From assembly GCF_030503895.2 (NCBI RefSeq), contig NZ_CP129970.2, forward strand, positions 2,775,001 through 2,839,000: 64,000 nucleotides of DNA. Direction: 5' to 3'. Numbering within the stretch: position 1 is the stretch's first letter; each line of letters opens with the position of its first letter. Below, one piece after another: positions 8,478 to 16,998 of this stretch. The translations under genes and the position numbers were made by a program. The notes below the pieces were generated by a model. It saw nothing but the letters and a program-made list of their open reading frames with translations, did not search any database and had not been told where the DNA came from. Source of the stretch: Marivirga arenosa (GTDB taxonomy: Bacteria; Bacteroidota; Bacteroidia; Cytophagales; Cyclobacteriaceae).

Positions 8478-10286
8478 TTAAGCAAGTTTGCTTTTGTAAT
8501 TTTGACTTTTAATGTTTTCTTCCACCTCTTTTACAGGGATATTCATGACAACATTAATACCTTGTCCAGGTTTTGAATTAAAATAAACAGCACCATTAAT
8601 AGTATTAATACGAGCGTAAATACTTCTCATACCTAAGCCTGAATCTACAACATTTTGTACATCAAATCCTTTACCATCATCCTCATAAAACAAATTAATT
8701 TCATCATCTACCAAGCTTATCTGAATAGAAATCTGTTGAGCTTCAGCATGTTTGATAGTATTATTAATTAATTCTAAAACTATATGGTAGATATTCCTTT
8801 CTATTTCCAGACTCAAGCGTTTTTGTAAACCGTATATTGATAAATCAGCATTTATTTTCTCTGCATCATTTATAGTTCTAACAATGTCTTTTAAGGCTGT
8901 TTCAAGTCCAAAACGACTTAACATATCGGTAGATAAATTGTGGGAGATCTCTCGGGTTTCTTTTATGGCTTCATTAATATTGATTAGCAATTTTTCCCTT
9001 AAGCTTTCAGAATCTCCATTTTGACCTGATTGAAATAATAATTTTATTGAGGATAGTCGAGCACCCAATCTGTCATGCAGATCACTAGCAATTCTATTCC
9101 TTTCTTCTTCCTGGCCGTGCATCATAGCATTAAGCTCTTTTAATTCCTGTTCTGTCTTCATGTTTGCAATTTCCTCATTCTTCAATTTTTTAAGGTAATC
9201 TTGCTTTTGAAGGAAGAACCATATAGTAGATATGACCAATAATACTAAGAAGAAACTGAGGCCAAGGAATAAATTTTTCTGAAAGTTTTTCTGCTCAATA
9301 GCCTTTTGCTGTTCTTTAATTTCAGCTTCTTTGAGTTCGGTTTCGTATTTAGTTTCCAGGTTTTTAACCTCTTTCATTCTTTCGGTACTATATAAAGAGT
9401 CTCTGAGGTTATTAAATTTTTCAAAAAAATTAGATGCTTCTTGAACTTCACCTAATTGCATTTTCACTTTAACAATATTTGAATATAAGTGCATTTTTCT
9501 ATATTCATCTCCAACCTTTTTTGCCAATTGAAGACTTTTTTCATATTTATCCAGGCTCTCTTGGTATTTTTTTTCTTTTAATAAAATATTACCAACAGAC
9601 ATATATTCTTGGGCAACCATGTAATCATTATCTAAAAATTTAGATAATTCTAATGCTTTGTTATAACTTTTGATAGATGCATCTAAATTTTCTTCATTTT
9701 CATACAAGACACCTAAATTATGATAAATGGAAGCAATATTAAATGTGTCCTTTATTTTATTAAATGATTGGAGTGAATTTAAATAATAATAAATTGCTGA
9801 ATCATTATTAGAGAAAATAGTATCTTTAGAGGCATAAATAGTACCAATATTCATATTTATTATTGCCTTTCTTCTATCTTTAGTATTCCCTATTAATTTA
9901 TTTGCAGCTTTATAATATTCAAGTGCTAATTTTATATTGGAAGGATTATAGTAATTACCTAGATTATTATAATTACTAACTAAACCTCTATCGTAATTTA
10001 ATTTTTTATTAATTCTTATGGCATCATAATAATAATTTAGAGCTAATTCTTTATTTTCTGTTTGATTATAATTGATTCCTAAATAATTGTATGATTTTGA
10101 GATCCCCAATGAATCATTATTTGATTTGAATAATTCAACCGCCTTTAAAAAATAATTTATTGATGAATCATATTCTTTTCTAGATCGTAAAGATTTAGCT
10201 TTTTCATAAAATGTATTTTCTGACTTTTGGCAAATGGTATTCAGAGAATAGATGAAAAGTAACCAGATTATTATTAATGATCTCAT
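8478..10286 (-). CDS. TPR-containing sensor histidine kinase (HisKA_3 type)
   Basis: N-terminal signal-like segment (1-19), six or more TPR units (about 25-300) predicted to be periplasmic, a coiled coil (about 303-335), one membrane helix (338-360), then a cytoplasmic kinase. The dimerisation/phosphoacceptor box EERNRIASDLHDRLGARLSS places the phosphorylated histidine at H404. The ATPase domain has ELINNTIKHA (N-box), YEDDGKGFD and GLGMRSI (G-boxes). Such TPR kinases pair with LuxR-type regulators; the one at 5724-6374 is the nearest candidate. It is 35 bp downstream of the tiny lipoprotein gene at 10322-10471 and probably co-transcribed with it. Confidence 0.9.
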   Translation of the reverse strand: MRSLIIIWLLFIYSLNTICQKSENTFYEKAKSLRSRKEYDSSINYFLKAVELFKSNNDSLGISKSYNYLGINYNQTENKELALNYYYDAIRINKKLNYDRGLVSNYNNLGNYYNPSNIKLALEYYKAANKLIGNTKDRRKAIINMNIGTIYASKDTIFSNNDSAIYYYLNSLQSFNKIKDTFNIASIYHNLGVLYENEENLDASIKSYNKALELSKFLDNDYMVAQEYMSVGNILLKEKKYQESLDKYEKSLQLAKKVGDEYRKMHLYSNIVKVKMQLGEVQEASNFFEKFNNLRDSLYSTERMKEVKNLETKYETELKEAEIKEQQKAIEQKNFQKNLFLGLSFFLVLLVISTIWFFLQKQDYLKKLKNEEIANMKTEQELKELNAMMHGQEEERNRIASDLHDRLGARLSSIKLLFQSGQNGDSESLREKLLININEAIKETREISHNLSTDMLSRFGLETALKDIVRTINDAEKINADLSIYGLQKRLSLEIERNIYHIVLELINNTIKHAEAQQISIQISLVDDEINLFYEDDGKGFDVQNVVDSGLGMRSIYARINTINGAVYFNSKPGQGINVVMNIPVKEVEENIKSQNYKSKLA

Positions 10287-10321
10287 TATTCTAAGATACT
10301 ATAATGAGATTACAAAAAAAA

Positions 10322-10471
10322 TTACTCTTCGATATCAGTATTTGTAGATTCACTACATCCTGAAGTACATTCAGTAGTATCAAAATTTGGTTCTTCGATT
10401 AATTCACAAGCTGAGAATGTAAATATTGAAGCTAATATTAATGCGTATTTGATTGTTTTTAAAGTCTTCAT
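10322..10471 (-). CDS. 49-residue lipoprotein
   Basis: A short reading frame starting ATG at 10471 and ending TAA at 10322. It has a charged N-terminus, a hydrophobic stretch (ALILASIFTF) and a lipobox FSAC with the lipidated cysteine at residue 22. The mature part is only 28 residues, acidic (EE near both ends), and has two further cysteines in an ECTSGCSES segment. It is a typical lipoprotein precursor in miniature. Placement immediately upstream of the TPR histidine kinase suggests a periplasmic partner or ligand for that sensor, which is inference. No family is recognised. Confidence 0.72.
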   Translation of the reverse strand: MKTLKTIKYALILASIFTFSACELIEEPNFDTTECTSGCSESTNTDIEE

Positions 10472-10832
10472 AATCCTATTGTTTAGTGTTGTTAATGATT
10501 TTACAATATTAGGACTATTTAACTAATTGGAAAACACTAGTTTAGAGGTTATTTAAATTATTATTTGGGCTTATATTTATTACCTATTCTTATTCTATCC
10601 AATAAAAAAGGGGTGAAATTAAAATAAAAATGGGGTTTTTAATCGACTTTAATCTTTATAATAAAATAATAATGTAGATTTTTAAATTGTTGAAAATCAA
10701 TGGTAAAGCTGGGTTTTAACTATTTCTTAGGCTTTTCATTAGTATTATATCATCAGATTAAAATTAAATTATTAACCACCAAATTGAAATAGAACTACCC
10801 CTAAAATAGTTTAAAATACCCCATTTATGGTG
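10472..10832. other. AT-rich spacer without recognised gene
   Basis: Between the small lipoprotein gene and the ncRNA promoter this stretch is very AT-rich, with homopolymer A and T runs. I find no convincing reading frame or hairpin. It presumably holds the promoter of the lipoprotein-kinase unit; the closest match on the minus strand is a one-mismatch -7 box (TAATATTG) near 10510. Confidence 0.5.
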
Positions 10833-10863
10833 TTTGACAGAAGTTCTCACTGTGCTACCTTTG
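10833..10863 (+). promoter_or_regulatory. Perfect Bacteroidota promoter of the ncRNA candidate
   Basis: TTTG at 10833-10836, exactly 19 bases, then TACCTTTG at 10856-10863. This matches the TTTG-N19-TAnnTTTG consensus of the Bacteroidota primary sigma factor without mismatch. Transcription should start at about 10867-10870. Confidence 0.8.
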
Positions 10864-10866
10864 AAA

Positions 10867-11017
10867 TGTCGTTAATCAATTATGCTTTAGGCATTCAACC
10901 AAGACCTTTAATTATATAGCGACATCACCCGATAAGATGGGACATATTAAAAGTGATAGATAACTTCTCCCCTATTGTTGTTAAGATATCATTTGTTCCA
11001 TCTTAGAGGGTTTTTTT
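10867..11017 (+). ncRNA. Structured small RNA or attenuating leader, about 150 nt, unknown family
   Basis: A transcription unit without a reading frame: perfect promoter at its 5' end and an intrinsic terminator at its 3' end. Domain 1 is closed by UGUCG (10867-10871) with CGACA (10920-10924) and contains an AUGC/GCAU hairpin (10882-10894). Domain 2 is closed by ACCC-GA-UAAGAUGG (10927-10940) with CCAUCUUA-GA-GGGU (10998-11011), giving 12 Watson-Crick pairs around a tandem G-A mismatch, with inner UGAUA/UAUCA pairing. Seven T residues follow. It does not resemble tmRNA, SRP RNA, 6S RNA or a riboswitch that I know. It could be a trans-acting sRNA or a terminating leader of the gene at 11075. 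Confidence 0.65.
10998..11017 (+). terminator. Intrinsic terminator of the ncRNA candidate
   Basis: The 3' arm of the closing stem (CCATCTTAGAGGGT) is directly followed by TTTTTTT. Its 5' arm is at 10927-10940, so the loop is an entire folded domain rather than a short tetraloop. Confidence 0.7.
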
Positions 11018-11074
11018 AGCTTTAATAAAAAATATACATATGTAGCATAGGGGCTATCATTAAAACCGCATAAG

Positions 11075-12154
11075 ATGACATACTCCAGTACTACATCCAT
11101 AAAGAGTACCTTTCTAGCCAAGCATCATCTATTGCAAAAGAAAATGAATCCTGCATTAAAAATGCTTGCAGAAGTTACAGATTCTACACGTTCATTTTTG
11201 GTATTATGGGATGAAGATTTCCAACAAATTTATTCTGTTGAAAATGATCAACATACTGAAATAACTTTAGATATAAATTCATTTAAGTCTAAAATAGCTC
11301 GATTACAACAAGAAGTTATTTATGTGCCAGATTTTAAACTGCACACATTATTTAATAAAATTGATATTTTTAATGATTTTGAAGAGGGTAGACAATTACT
11401 TATTTATCCTTTAGTAGATGATGATCAGCAAATTAAGGGTATGCTAGGAATTATGTTGCCTGATCATCATAAAAATGATTTTGATCAATTATTTCAAAAG
11501 ATGGAATCATTAGGTGAATATATTAATTCAATATTTCATTCCTATTTAGATGAACTAATTAATCATTCACTTTACCAATTGAATTTTGATAATTTACCCT
11601 CTTCTTTTTTTGAATCAGAAATTAACCAGGATTCGGAAATATTAGATGTTAAATTTAGTAAGCACCTTATGAGAAAGCACCCTGCTTTTGAATTTGAGGA
11701 ATCAAAAAGTAAAAGGCTTAGTAAGCTATTGAGCATGCCTCTATCTGATTTTTATGAAAATATCAGACAAGTAGGAGGAGATCATAATATGGAATATGTT
11801 TATGGTTGTACTAACAAAACAATGGAGAAAAGATACTATTTGATTAAGCTTTATATCAAAAGAATTGAAGATGGTAGATTTAAATTCTTTGGAGTCCTTG
11901 AAGATTTCAATCTACAAAAGGCTTACTCTACTTTGCTTGATCAAATTATATTTGATATTTCCCATATCATGAGAAGACCTGTAGTAACTATGAAAGGTCT
12001 TACTAATTTAATTGACATTGAAAAATTCGATCGAAATGATCTTCAAGAAATATCTTCTAAAATAAAGACAGTTTCTGAAGAGATGGAAGATTATATAAGA
12101 TCGATGTTTAGGATATATGAGGCCAAACAAGATTCCATATATCACTTAGGTTAA
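11075..12154 (+). CDS. GAF/PAS-like protein with a DHp-like helix but no kinase ATPase domain
   Basis: 359 residues, no signal peptide or membrane helix. Residues about 15-155 look like a GAF domain (SFLVLWDEDFQQIYSVEND, LLIYPLVDDDQQIKGMLGI). Residues about 165-280 look PAS-like, ending FKFFGVLEDFNLQKA. The C-terminus (285-350) resembles a histidine-kinase dimerisation domain, with H297 in FDISHIMRRPVVTMKGL, strikingly like the H-box SVSHNIRGPVASLEGL of the kinase at 13665. The protein then ends, with no HATPase domain. It may act as a phosphotransfer or dimerisation partner. The start codon sits in an ATAAGATG octamer that repeats the ncRNA stem. Confidence 0.65.
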   Translation: MTYSSTTSIKSTFLAKHHLLQKKMNPALKMLAEVTDSTRSFLVLWDEDFQQIYSVENDQHTEITLDINSFKSKIARLQQEVIYVPDFKLHTLFNKIDIFNDFEEGRQLLIYPLVDDDQQIKGMLGIMLPDHHKNDFDQLFQKMESLGEYINSIFHSYLDELINHSLYQLNFDNLPSSFFESEINQDSEILDVKFSKHLMRKHPAFEFEESKSKRLSKLLSMPLSDFYENIRQVGGDHNMEYVYGCTNKTMEKRYYLIKLYIKRIEDGRFKFFGVLEDFNLQKAYSTLLDQIIFDISHIMRRPVVTMKGLTNLIDIEKFDRNDLQEISSKIKTVSEEMEDYIRSMFRIYEAKQDSIYHLG

Positions 12155-12159
12155 TGATA

Positions 12160-12190
12160 AAACCGGAGCAATATTGCTCCGGTTTTTATA
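12160..12190. terminator. Bidirectional terminator between the GAF/DHp gene and kbl
   Basis: Perfect inverted repeat AAACCGGAGCAA / TTGCTCCGGTTT with a T-run on the plus strand and A-run upstream, placed between convergent genes, so it can serve both. Confidence 0.88.
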
Positions 12191-12191
12191 C

Positions 12192-13379
12192 TTATATAAT
12201 TCCTAATTCTTTTCCAACTCTTGTAAACGCATCAATTGCCATATCCAAATGTTCCTTTTCATGAGCAGCTGATAACTGCACTCTGATTCTTGCCTGCTCT
12301 TTTGGTACTACAGGATAGAAAAATCCAATGACATAAATTCCTTCTTCCAACAATCTGTCTGCAAATTTTTGTGATAATGCAGCATCATAAACCATAATAG
12401 GAACAATTGCTGAATCACCATCCTTTATATCAAAACCTGCGCTTTTAATGTTCTCTTTAAAGTAATTAACATTATTTTCTAACTTATCTCTAAGTTCAGT
12501 AGAGCTACTTAATAAATCAAAAACAGCTATAGATGCTCCTACAATTGCAGGAGCTAAGGAATTGGAGAATAAATAAGGTCTTGATTTTTGGCGTAGCATA
12601 TCAATGATTTCTTTTCTACCAGAAGTAAATCCACCCATAGCACCGCCCAATGCTTTTCCTAAAGTACCAGTAATAATATCCACTCTACCCATAACATTGT
12701 TGAGTTCGTGGGTACCTCTACCTGTCTTACCAATAAAACCAGTAGCATGACAATCATCTACCATAACAAGGGCATCATATTTTTCAGCTAAATCGCAAAT
12801 CTTATCTAATTGAGCCACATAGCCATCCATAGAGAATACACCGTCAGTCACTATAATTTTACTATTAGCTCCCTCAGCTTTCTTTAATTGCTCTTCTAAA
12901 TCATCCATATCATTATTTTGGTAACGATATCTTGCCGCTTTACATAATCTCACACCATCAATAATTGAAGCGTGATTTAAAGAGTCGGATATGATAGCAT
13001 CTTCCGGGCCTAAAATTGGTTCGAAAACTCCACCATTAGCGTCAAATGCTGCAGCATATAATATGGTATCTTCTGTGCCTAAGAAATCTGCTATTTTTTG
13101 CTCTAGTTCTTTATGGATATCTTGTGTACCGCAAATGAACCTTACCGAGGACATTCCAAATCCATGAGTATCTAAGGTTTTTTTTGCAGCTTCTAATACC
13201 TTTGGATGAGATGATAAACCTAAATAATTATTAGAACAAAAGTTTAGTACTTCTTTTCCAGTATCAGTTTTAATAGCTGCTCCCTGTGGAGTAGTAATAA
13301 TTCTTTCCTTTTTATAAAGGCCATCTTTTTCTAGCTGTTCAAGTTCACCTTGTAATTTACTTTGAAGATTTCCGTACAT
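12192..13379 (-). CDS. kbl: Glycine C-acetyltransferase (2-amino-3-ketobutyrate CoA ligase)
   Basis: PLP enzyme of the alpha-oxoamine synthase family that cleaves 2-amino-3-ketobutyrate with CoA to glycine and acetyl-CoA in threonine degradation. The PLP lysine is K242 in [15 protein letters not shown]208 and H211 lie in [10 protein letters not shown]. The full 395 residues match Kbl length. 8-amino-7-oxononanoate synthase and serine palmitoyltransferase are relatives, but the overall sequence ([20 protein letters not shown]) fits Kbl best. No threonine dehydrogenase gene is nearby. A TATCTTTG -7 element lies 24 bp upstream. Confidence 0.93.
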   Translation of the reverse strand: MYGNLQSKLQGELEQLEKDGLYKKERIITTPQGAAIKTDTGKEVLNFCSNNYLGLSSHPKVLEAAKKTLDTHGFGMSSVRFICGTQDIHKELEQKIADFLGTEDTILYAAAFDANGGVFEPILGPEDAIISDSLNHASIIDGVRLCKAARYRYQNNDMDDLEEQLKKAEGANSKIIVTDGVFSMDGYVAQLDKICDLAEKYDALVMVDDCHATGFIGKTGRGTHELNNVMGRVDIITGTLGKALGGAMGGFTSGRKEIIDMLRQKSRPYLFSNSLAPAIVGASIAVFDLLSSSTELRDKLENNVNYFKENIKSAGFDIKDGDSAIVPIMVYDAALSQKFADRLLEEGIYVIGFFYPVVPKEQARIRVQLSAAHEKEHLDMAIDAFTRVGKELGII

Positions 13380-13402
13380 ATTGTTTTCTTTTTGACTTTA
13401 AG

Positions 13403-13410
13403 CAAAGATA
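13403..13410 (-). promoter_or_regulatory. -7 promoter element of kbl
   Basis: Minus-strand TATCTTTG, the TAnnTTTG motif. It predicts transcription start near 13396 and a leader of about 17 bases. The -33 region is weak. Confidence 0.5.
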
Positions 13411-13664
13411 AGTTTCATTGGATTATTCTCCAGTAAAACTTTAATAATAAAACTGTATTATTTATTCCTTTTTTTAATGTTTTCTGAATGTAAGCTAAGT
13501 GAAATTACAGTTTTTAATAACTGATCAATAAGTAATTCCACTTACTTTTATCTTAATAACCCAAATAAAAGGCACTATTTTTATTTTCAATTCAATTTAT
13601 ACAACTGTAATGTATTTCGATTAAGCCATTTTTTTATACTATGAATCGGGTATAAATTTGAAAT

Positions 13665-15122
13665 ATGATTGAACATTTAGACCATAAACTGATTAAGAAT
13701 CTTAATGTTCCCTTTTCCGTAAATCAAGATATGGATAAGAGCTTTATCGCTTTTGCAGATGTATTTGAAAATTGTAATGATCCAATGTTTATCATTGATC
13801 TGGATTCTTGCAAAATTTTAAAAATAAACGATGAATTTTTAAAAAATAAAGAACTTTTATCTGATGCTTTAGATTATTTTAAAAATAAAGTTGAAGAGTT
13901 TGGACTCAATCAAACTATTAATTTTCAAGCTGATGGGTTTAAAATTTACTTTAATAAATTATATAATTCAGATGGTAAGGCTCTTGTACAAATATTAAAT
14001 CTAGAAAAATTTAACCTAGAGAATAAAGCAACTAAATCAGAAAATCACTTTTTAGCCTCATTAAACAAAAACAAATTACTTAACAAAATCCCTAGTGGCA
14101 TAATTTTCACCAATGATGAATTTGAATCCATTTGGTATAATGAAAGAATAAAACAGTTATTTGGTCGTGAGTTTGAAAATAGATTTAAGTTTATAGATGC
14201 CATTTATATAAAGGATATTTCTGCGTTTTGGAACAAAATTAATAAGCTTAAATCTGGCCTTCAGGAAATTAGTTTCTCTTGTGTCATCAGGAATTTTAGT
14301 AAATCAAAAGAAATATTCATTGATGCTACAGTTGTAAAAGTTGACTCAATTGAAAAATCGGATAATGGTTATGTTTTTATTCTAAAAGATGTAACTGAAA
14401 ACATTCATTTTTCGGAAGAGATTACAAAACAGAATTTAGCTTTAAATCAGATTAACCACGAATTAGATAAGTTTTTGTACAGTGTATCTCATAACATACG
14501 AGGTCCTGTTGCTTCTTTAGAAGGACTATTGAAGGTAATTGAGATTTCAGACGTTCAAACAGTTAACGAACTTAAACATCATTTAAGATTGAATTTAAGG
14601 CTGTTAAATGGCTTTGTGAATGATATAAGTAATGTAGCAACAAATATTCATACACATGTTAATTTAAAAGAAGTTAACCTCAGAGATTTGGTTGAGCAAT
14701 TAATATTATTTGTTAATAATATTTATAATCTTAAGCCAAAAGTAACACTAAAAATACCTAATGATTATAGCATTAGAACTGATGATGATAGATTAGAAAT
14801 TATCATTAAATACATACTTAAAAATAGTTTTCAATACAGAGATACAGGGAAAGATGCTTTTAAAATTGAGGTTTCTGTTACCCAAAATGAAGATTTCCAT
14901 TTAATTGAAATTACTGATAATGGAATTGGAATCCCTGAAAAGGTTAAACCTCACATATTTGATATGTTCTATAGAGGAACAGAATTATCAAATGGAAATG
15001 GAATGGGTTTATATAACAGTAGAGAGATACTGAAAAAGATAGGAGGGACTATGAATGTGGAAAGTAAAGATAGAGAATGGACCACAGCAAAAATTTACCT
15101 TCCAATTAATAATAAAGAATAA
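13665..15122 (+). CDS. Cytoplasmic PAS-domain sensor histidine kinase
   Basis: Two PAS-like regions (about 28-115 and 140-250, the latter ending VFILKDVTENIHFSEE) precede a HisKA domain with the phosphoacceptor H276 in YSVSHNIRGPVASLEG. The ATPase domain follows, with the N-box ILKNSFQYRD, G1 box ITDNGIGIP, F-box HIFDMFYRG and G2 box NGMGLYNSREIL. No membrane segment is seen, so it senses an internal signal or is recruited by a partner. No response regulator is adjacent. Its H-box closely resembles that of the ATPase-less protein at 11075, suggesting the two could form heterodimers or share an ancestor. Confidence 0.9.
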   Translation: MIEHLDHKLIKNLNVPFSVNQDMDKSFIAFADVFENCNDPMFIIDLDSCKILKINDEFLKNKELLSDALDYFKNKVEEFGLNQTINFQADGFKIYFNKLYNSDGKALVQILNLEKFNLENKATKSENHFLASLNKNKLLNKIPSGIIFTNDEFESIWYNERIKQLFGREFENRFKFIDAIYIKDISAFWNKINKLKSGLQEISFSCVIRNFSKSKEIFIDATVVKVDSIEKSDNGYVFILKDVTENIHFSEEITKQNLALNQINHELDKFLYSVSHNIRGPVASLEGLLKVIEISDVQTVNELKHHLRLNLRLLNGFVNDISNVATNIHTHVNLKEVNLRDLVEQLILFVNNIYNLKPKVTLKIPNDYSIRTDDDRLEIIIKYILKNSFQYRDTGKDAFKIEVSVTQNEDFHLIEITDNGIGIPEKVKPHIFDMFYRGTELSNGNGMGLYNSREILKKIGGTMNVESKDREWTTAKIYLPINNKE

Positions 15123-15153
15123 AGCCTCATCAAAATTTAGATGAGGCTTTATC
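15121..15153. terminator. Bidirectional terminator
   Basis: AAAGCCTCATC / GATGAGGCTTT stem around a 9-base loop directly at the stop codon of the histidine kinase gene, facing the convergent porin-like gene. Confidence 0.85.
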
Positions 15154-15175
15154 AATATTTTATTTAAAATTAGTT

Positions 15176-15766
15176 TCAGAGAATATAAAAAAGACCAAAA
15201 GTAGGTGTGAAAGTATTTGGTCCTAAAACTATTTCATTTGATATAGCACTCGTATTGCTTCCTGCCGGTGTATTCGAAACTCTTCTATAAGTAAATAAAT
15301 TCAATTCAAAATTGAAACCTATTTTAGATCCAGGTGTAAATAAAATTCCTGGATTTAGGTTAAATGAAAAAGTTGATAAATCATTTAGGTCTGTATTGCT
15401 ATTACCAGTAATAGCATTTGATCCACCAAAGCCAAGTCCAATTCTTCCGGCTCCATAGAAAAATAAGCTTTCTCCTAATTCCATATAATATCGAGCTTCA
15501 GGACCTATCGAAAATGTATTAGTCCTTACAAAATCGTTAGCACCAATATTATTTCTTTGGGTATTGTACCCTAAAGTACCACCAAAAGAAATATTATCAT
15601 TAATGAAATAATGAATATTGGGTGAAATCGTAATGCTTTGAATATCAGCATTATCAGAGCTTCTAAATTGAGCACTTCCGCCAATTAATAAGTTCCCAGA
15701 GCTGATTTGGGTATAGCCAGTATGTGCTATAACTATAAGGGCAATAATTAATAATTTACTTTTCAT
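15176..15766 (-). CDS. Outer-membrane beta-barrel protein
   Basis: 196 residues with a clear signal peptide (MKSKLLIIALIVIAHTGYTQ) and a mature part made of alternating amphipathic strands (ISFGGTLGYNTQRNN, FSIGPEARYYMEL, FFYGAGRIGLGFGG) that ends in FGLFYIL, fitting an eight-stranded OmpW/OmpX-like barrel. The short C-terminus ends in a hydrophobic residue rather than phenylalanine. It has its own terminators on both sides and appears monocistronic. Specific function is unknown. Confidence 0.75.
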   Translation of the reverse strand: MKSKLLIIALIVIAHTGYTQISSGNLLIGGSAQFRSSDNADIQSITISPNIHYFINDNISFGGTLGYNTQRNNIGANDFVRTNTFSIGPEARYYMELGESLFFYGAGRIGLGFGGSNAITGNSNTDLNDLSTFSFNLNPGILFTPGSKIGFNFELNLFTYRRVSNTPAGSNTSAISNEIVLGPNTFTPTFGLFYIL

Positions 15767-15848
15767 TTTAGTTGATTTTAAATTTCAGATGCAATTATAA
15801 CTTAAAAAATATTCATTTAATTGTTAAACGTGTATTATGGTAATAAAC

Positions 15849-15887
15849 AAAAAAGCTCAGATCAAAAATTTTGATCTGAGCTTTTTT
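15849..15887 (-). terminator. Terminator of the DUF6588-like gene
   Basis: Long perfect inverted repeat AAAAAAGCTCAGATCAAAA / TTTTGATCTGAGCTTTTTT just after the stop of the 15902-16930 gene, with T-runs on both strands. Confidence 0.88.
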
Positions 15888-15901
15888 GTTATTTTTTCTT
15901 T

Positions 15902-16930
15902 TTAACGGATATTTAATCCTAATCCAACAGATAAAGTGTTGTATTTTTGGATAGTATAATCAACATTTAAAGCTAAAACCCATAAAATTTTCACTCTAGC
16001 TCCAACAGTAAATCTTGGGCCACCAGCTCCATCGAAAGCAATGTCAACTGGATCAGTAACATCTATTTCTTCAGGAGTACCTTGGTTGAATACATAATCG
16101 CCTTTCATAGCGAAGTTAGAATTCACAATATTTACACCTAAACCAGCATAAGGAGTGAAGAATAATAATTTTTTAGAGATTATAGCTTGAACAGTAGTAG
16201 CACTCGCATTGAACTCAGCAAATTGATCAGCTGCTTGATCAATTTGGTAGGTAGTAGTAATTCTATTAAAGCCTACTAAAGCTGATAAATCAAACGGTAA
16301 TAACTTCATTCCAGGAATCCACTGTTTGAAATCATGCTTAACACCTAATCCGAATGATCTAAAACTTAAATCACCTACATTAACTTCAGGAGTTAATCTT
16401 AAGATTAAATCTGTATTCTTTACAATGCCAACACCTAACTGCACAGTAGGAGTCGGAACTGCTAGAGGACCAGGTAAATCACTTAAACCGAAACCATCAG
16501 GTGCACCAATTGCTTGTTCGAAATCATAAGTTTGACCATCAATTTCTCTAGATCCAAAAATCTCTAATTGTGCTTCGGTAGATCCACCAGTAAAAGTAGG
16601 AAGCATATTATCAGATGAATTAATTAGTCTTAAATTATTATATTCAGAAGCAACAAATTCAAACTGAGAAGCGGCATCTGGTATTACAGCAAAATTCATA
16701 TTCACAGTTAAATCAAAACCTAATGTTTTGTGTGGTTTTGCAGTATTGTACCAACCATTTGCTAATCCATTACCTAATGAAGCAGCGAATGGATTCATAT
16801 AGTCTTTTAAATAAGTATTGGCATCACCTAAACTACTTTGAATCAAAGATTCAAATTCTTGAGCTTTAGTGGTTTGAATATTAGCAATACAAAAAATCGC
16901 TAATGAAAGTATTGTAATTATTCTTTTCAT
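15902..16930 (-). CDS. Exported DUF6588-like protein, probably outer-membrane barrel
   Basis: 342 residues with signal peptide (cleavage probably after KAQ, residue 24). The mature N-terminus carries a pattern known from a Bacteroidota family of unknown function: a helical start (FESLIQSSLGDANTYLKDYMNPFAASLG), then NGWYNTAKPHKTLGFDLT. The rest is rich in beta strands with alternating residues (GARVKILWVLALNVDYT, YNTLSVGLGLNIR), consistent with a barrel. Gene context (monocistronic, flanked by a terminator) gives no further clue. The family name is from memory. Confidence 0.65.
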   Translation of the reverse strand: MKRIITILSLAIFCIANIQTTKAQEFESLIQSSLGDANTYLKDYMNPFAASLGNGLANGWYNTAKPHKTLGFDLTVNMNFAVIPDAASQFEFVASEYNNLRLINSSDNMLPTFTGGSTEAQLEIFGSREIDGQTYDFEQAIGAPDGFGLSDLPGPLAVPTPTVQLGVGIVKNTDLILRLTPEVNVGDLSFRSFGLGVKHDFKQWIPGMKLLPFDLSALVGFNRITTTYQIDQAADQFAEFNASATTVQAIISKKLLFFTPYAGLGVNIVNSNFAMKGDYVFNQGTPEEIDVTDPVDIAFDGAGGPRFTVGARVKILWVLALNVDYTIQKYNTLSVGLGLNIR

Positions 16931-16998
16931 ATTATTTAATTTTAGTAGAAACGTATGTAAAAGTATTGATTTTATATTTAAAAGTTAAATTTAGTTTA

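Noticed and set aside
10867-11017. Identification of the structured RNA as 6S RNA
   Set aside because: 6S RNA pairs its 5' and 3' ends around a central bubble. Here the 5' end pairs with the middle of the molecule, so the fold does not fit.
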